Source of the DNA: a virus
IMG/VR virus record: IMGVR_UViG_3300009285_000829
Location: 1-23,019 of that record
DNA length: 23,019 nucleotides
Reading direction: 5' to 3' (one strand)
Part shown: piece by piece, positions 21,302 through 23,019 of the stretch
Position numbering within the stretch: position 1 is the first letter of the stretch
Layout of the letters: each line of letters starts with the position of its first letter
The notes under the pieces: generated by a model
Databases searched by the model: none
What the model saw: only the letters and a program-made list of their open reading frames with translations
Told to the model about the DNA's origin: nothing
Position numbers and translations under genes: made by a program

Positions 21302-21489
21302 AAGTAACACGGGAAGAATATTTTAGGATGGTGAATGCACTTTTGTCTGGGGTTGCTAGGAATCCTGCTGTACAGATGACGGACGGCTATTCGATACAAA
21401 ACGTTACCAGCGCAGTTCTGGGCGCGGTTGCAATGTCCTTAAATAATGCCCCAGAGCCACCAGTTCATATTATGGATCAATTATTGTGA
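21298..21489 (+). CDS. Hypothetical protein
   Basis: 63 residues from ATG 21298, preceded by GGAGGAAAAAGT and overlapping the upstream stop by 4 nt. Sequence MKVTREEYFRMVNALLSGVA leads into an amphipathic helical region. The longer frame starting at 21220 is inside the previous gene and rejected. Unknown function. Confidence 0.65.
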   Translation: MKVTREEYFRMVNALLSGVARNPAVQMTDGYSIQNVTSAVLGAVAMSLNNAPEPPVHIMDQLL

Positions 21490-21650
21490 TGGACCACTAC
21501 GACCGCCGCCTTCGTGAACGCCTGTTAAAGCCACTGTACAAGGCACAGGAGGAAATTGACTTCAGCAGCCGCATTCTGGATAAACTTTGCCGGGATAACC
21601 GGGCGTTGAAGTTGGCGCTGGATGAACAACTGAAGAGGCAGAAGCGATGA
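21489..21650 (+). CDS. Small helical hypothetical protein
   Basis: 53 residues. The ATG shares its A with the previous stop (TGATG). Highly charged, predicted coiled coil (RLRERLLKPLYKAQEEIDF, LCRDNRALKLALDEQLKRQ). The stop overlaps the next ATG (ATGA). The chain of overlaps supports a real gene; function unknown. Confidence 0.55.
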   Translation: MDHYDRRLRERLLKPLYKAQEEIDFSSRILDKLCRDNRALKLALDEQLKRQKR

Positions 21651-21904
21651 CATATCTCATTAGAGAGTTGAATGAGGATACTATTTACCCAGGTAAATTA
21701 TCCTCTAAAGATCGACCGCGGTGGGTGTATTCTGAGCGAGACGACGCTGAACGTGCTGCATACAGAATGGCTTGCGATAAGGATTGTAAGGTCGGGCTGT
21801 ACGAGTTGATCGCTACCTGCGAAGGAAAGGTACTAGAGGATAACGATAAAATACGCGGTATAGGTGTAGCTCATGCCATGTATCCACGATGGTCGTCGCC
21901 ATAA
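21647..21904 (+). CDS. Hypothetical protein
   Basis: 85 residues with ATGA coupling to the previous gene. Contains WVYSERDDAERAAYRMACDK, a small alpha/beta pattern with two cysteines (about 43 and 47). No known family recognised. Confidence 0.65.
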   Translation: MTYLIRELNEDTIYPGKLSSKDRPRWVYSERDDAERAAYRMACDKDCKVGLYELIATCEGKVLEDNDKIRGIGVAHAMYPRWSSP

Positions 21905-21905
21905 A

Positions 21906-22118
21906 ATGAAACTCTGCAACAAATGCGACACAGAGAAACCGGAAGCGGAGTTTGGCAAATATCCGAGTGGCACTATAAAAGCCATGTGCCGTAAGTGCAG
22001 CAATGGCGAGTCAAGCAACTTCGGGTTTACCGAGAGCGGAACACGTGTCCGGCTGGATGAAATAGACCCATACAACCAGGCAATCCGAGTCAGGCAATTA
22101 TTGAGGATGCTTGCATGA
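21906..22118 (+). CDS. Small zinc-ribbon protein
   Basis: 70 residues from ATG 21906, one base after the previous stop. CNKCDTEKPEAEFGKYPSG (C4, C7) and CRKC (about C29, C32) give a clear C-x2-C...C-x2-C ribbon, the form also found at the front of phage HNH proteins, but no HNH motif follows. The C-terminus (VRLDEIDPYNQAIRVRQLL) is helical. Probably DNA- or RNA-binding. Confidence 0.65.
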   Translation: MKLCNKCDTEKPEAEFGKYPSGTIKAMCRKCSNGESSNFGFTESGTRVRLDEIDPYNQAIRVRQLLRMLA

Positions 22119-22261
22119 GTTGGATTTGTTTCTTCAAGCACTCCTGGCGCGAGACGATGTTTCTCGATCCGCAGGGCATCTGGTGGCGTTACTGCCGCCG
22201 CTGCCCGGCCCGGCAATATCTGCATGATTGCGAATCGCATACGGAGTGGAGGGATGTATGA
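22115..22261 (+). CDS. 48-residue Cys/Trp-rich micro-protein
   Basis: ATG 22115 overlaps the previous stop and the stop overlaps the next ATG (both ATGA). It encodes MSWICFFKHSWRETMFLDPQ, then GIWWRYCRRCPARQYLHDC; Cys5/His9 with the CRRC pair suggest a mini zinc ribbon. Function unknown. Confidence 0.55.
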   Translation: MSWICFFKHSWRETMFLDPQGIWWRYCRRCPARQYLHDCESHTEWRDV

Positions 22262-22479
22262 GCGATTTGCCCTGGTCTAGACAAGCACCGATAGTAGAGG
22301 TTGACAAAAAACAATTAGTTTTAAGGAGGTTCCCGAATGCAGTTTGTTGCGCCGGGTTATCTAAATACCAGTGTTGCCAGATCTTAATCTCCAGATCTGA
22401 GGCGATTAGCGATATGCACACTACAGAATCTCAAGCATGGGGTGATGCTGCCAGTCGTATAATGAGGGGCGCAAAATAG
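22258..22479 (+). CDS. Hypothetical protein
   Basis: 73 residues from ATG 22258 (ATGA overlap). Contains CCAGLSKYQCCQ near the middle, a cysteine cluster without a clear zinc pattern. Part of the nin-region-like string; function unknown. Confidence 0.5.
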   Translation: MSDLPWSRQAPIVEVDKKQLVLRRFPNAVCCAGLSKYQCCQILISRSEAISDMHTTESQAWGDAASRIMRGAK

Positions 22480-22483
22480 AACG

Positions 22484-22693
22484 ATGAACTGGACTCCCAC
22501 CAGCGCCGGGCTACTCTCTGAGGACAAGCAATTCCTGATCGCGATCTATGGTCAGGGAGACCAGCTAACTCATGTACTGTACGGGCAACACGAGGAAAGC
22601 AATACGCTGGCGAAGCTGATCAAGATGGGCACGTTGGACGACCTGAAAGGTCTCGCGGAATCGAAACGCGAGAAGTGGACGGATAAACTGTAA
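22484..22693 (+). CDS. Hypothetical protein
   Basis: 69 residues. Starts 4 bp after the previous stop, with only a weak ribosome binding site. Alpha/beta pattern (KQFLIAIYGQGDQLTHVLYG) and a charged helical end. Not recognised. Confidence 0.55.
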   Translation: MNWTPTSAGLLSEDKQFLIAIYGQGDQLTHVLYGQHEESNTLAKLIKMGTLDDLKGLAESKREKWTDKL

Positions 22694-22704
22694 TCGGAGG
22701 AACC

Positions 22705-22965
22705 ATGAAAATATCTAAACACCTTAGGCTTTTGCGTCACTTGGACCAGCATCGCTGTTTCACGATCAAGGATGTGCAGCGTGTGACGAACAGCAACAAC
22801 CCGTACCGAACTGTGGAATATCTCAAGGACCGTATCAAGGACCATATCCGCATCGATCATATCGACGTGCGGAAAGCGGACGGTATCGGGTTTCGAATTT
22901 ATTACATCACCAAGCAGGCGGCCTTGGATTTAATCGGGCGGCACGGCTGGAGGATAGCGGCGTGA
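22705..22965 (+). CDS. Putative winged-helix DNA-binding protein
   Basis: 86 residues with a strong CGGAGGAACC before the ATG. The pattern HLRLLRHLDQHRCFTIKDVQ, then VTNSNNPYRTVEYLKDRI, then IYYITKQAALDLIGRHGW looks like a small winged helix (helix, recognition helix about 30-45, wing). Possibly a late regulator of the rightward operon; the assignment is by pattern only. Confidence 0.6.
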   Translation: MKISKHLRLLRHLDQHRCFTIKDVQRVTNSNNPYRTVEYLKDRIKDHIRIDHIDVRKADGIGFRIYYITKQAALDLIGRHGWRIAA

Positions 22966-23019
22966 GAGGCGCGAAAGCAAAAGAGTTACGCGGCCAGGCC
23001 GAAGGCGAGACTACGGGCC
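22962..23019 (+). CDS. Start of a further phage gene, 3' partial
   Basis: GTG 22962 overlaps the previous stop (GTGA) and the frame is open to the window end. The N-terminus MRGAKAKELRGQAEGE resembles the opening (M-[RK]-G-K-KAK-LR) of a small phage family found in such operons. Too short to name. Confidence 0.5.
   Translation, partial: MRGAKAKELRGQAEGETTG

Noticed and set aside
1-23019. CRISPR array, insertion sequence or attachment site
   Set aside because: No regularly spaced repeats, transposase, integrase or tRNA-end duplication could be seen.

Overview
The window looks like part of the genome of a tailed bacteriophage (or an intact-looking prophage) of a Gram-negative host. It has no host housekeeping genes, integrase, rRNA or tRNA. 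Evidence for a phage: a giant polyvalent protein of at least 3929 residues, an ERF annealing protein next to a YqaJ-type exonuclease, a Cro-like regulator between divergent promoters, a DUF1376/CHC2/DnaB-like replication cassette, and chains of very small genes coupled by ATGA-type overlaps. A lipoprotein with a clear lipobox points to a Gram-negative host. The layout recalls temperate-type podoviruses that carry one giant ejection-type protein (for example the Burkholderia Bcep22 group), but that comparison is from memory and the host cannot be named.

Layout. (1) 2-11803, plus strand: one giant gene, open at the left window edge. It carries two ADP-ribosyltransferase-like domains, an N6-adenine DNA methyltransferase, a metallopeptidase-like domain and several large-polyvalent-protein domains, ending in an LPD38-like region. 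Nested antisense inside it (7454-8038) is a complete HNH endonuclease gene. (2) 11783-17330, minus strand: a compact leftward operon transcribed from about 17347. It contains several unknown small genes, the recombination pair (ERF and YqaJ nuclease), a coiled-coil protein, a small protein with an SSB-like acidic motif, a lipoprotein and a small membrane protein. Its last gene converges with the giant gene and overlaps it by 21 bp. (3) 17331-17437: divergent control region with two near-identical operator-like sites and promoters in both directions. (4) 17438-23019, plus strand: a rightward early operon with a Cro-like regulator, small unknown genes, a promoter plus hairpin/terminator element (18295-18393, possible small RNA or attenuator), a GIY-YIG nuclease, a replication initiator, a primase zinc-finger protein, a DnaB-like helicase and a string of tiny nin-region-like genes that runs off the right edge.

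How they work together. The Cro-like protein probably acts on the two operators to set early transcription both ways. The leftward operon supplies recombination and single-strand annealing functions. The rightward operon supplies replication, with a possible origin inside the initiator gene. The giant protein is probably packaged and delivered with the DNA to counter host defences and modify host or phage macromolecules. No cI-type repressor gene is seen. The most unusual points are the HNH gene lying antisense and codon-for-codon in register inside a still-open giant gene, and the self-contained promoter-hairpin-terminator element at 18295-18393.
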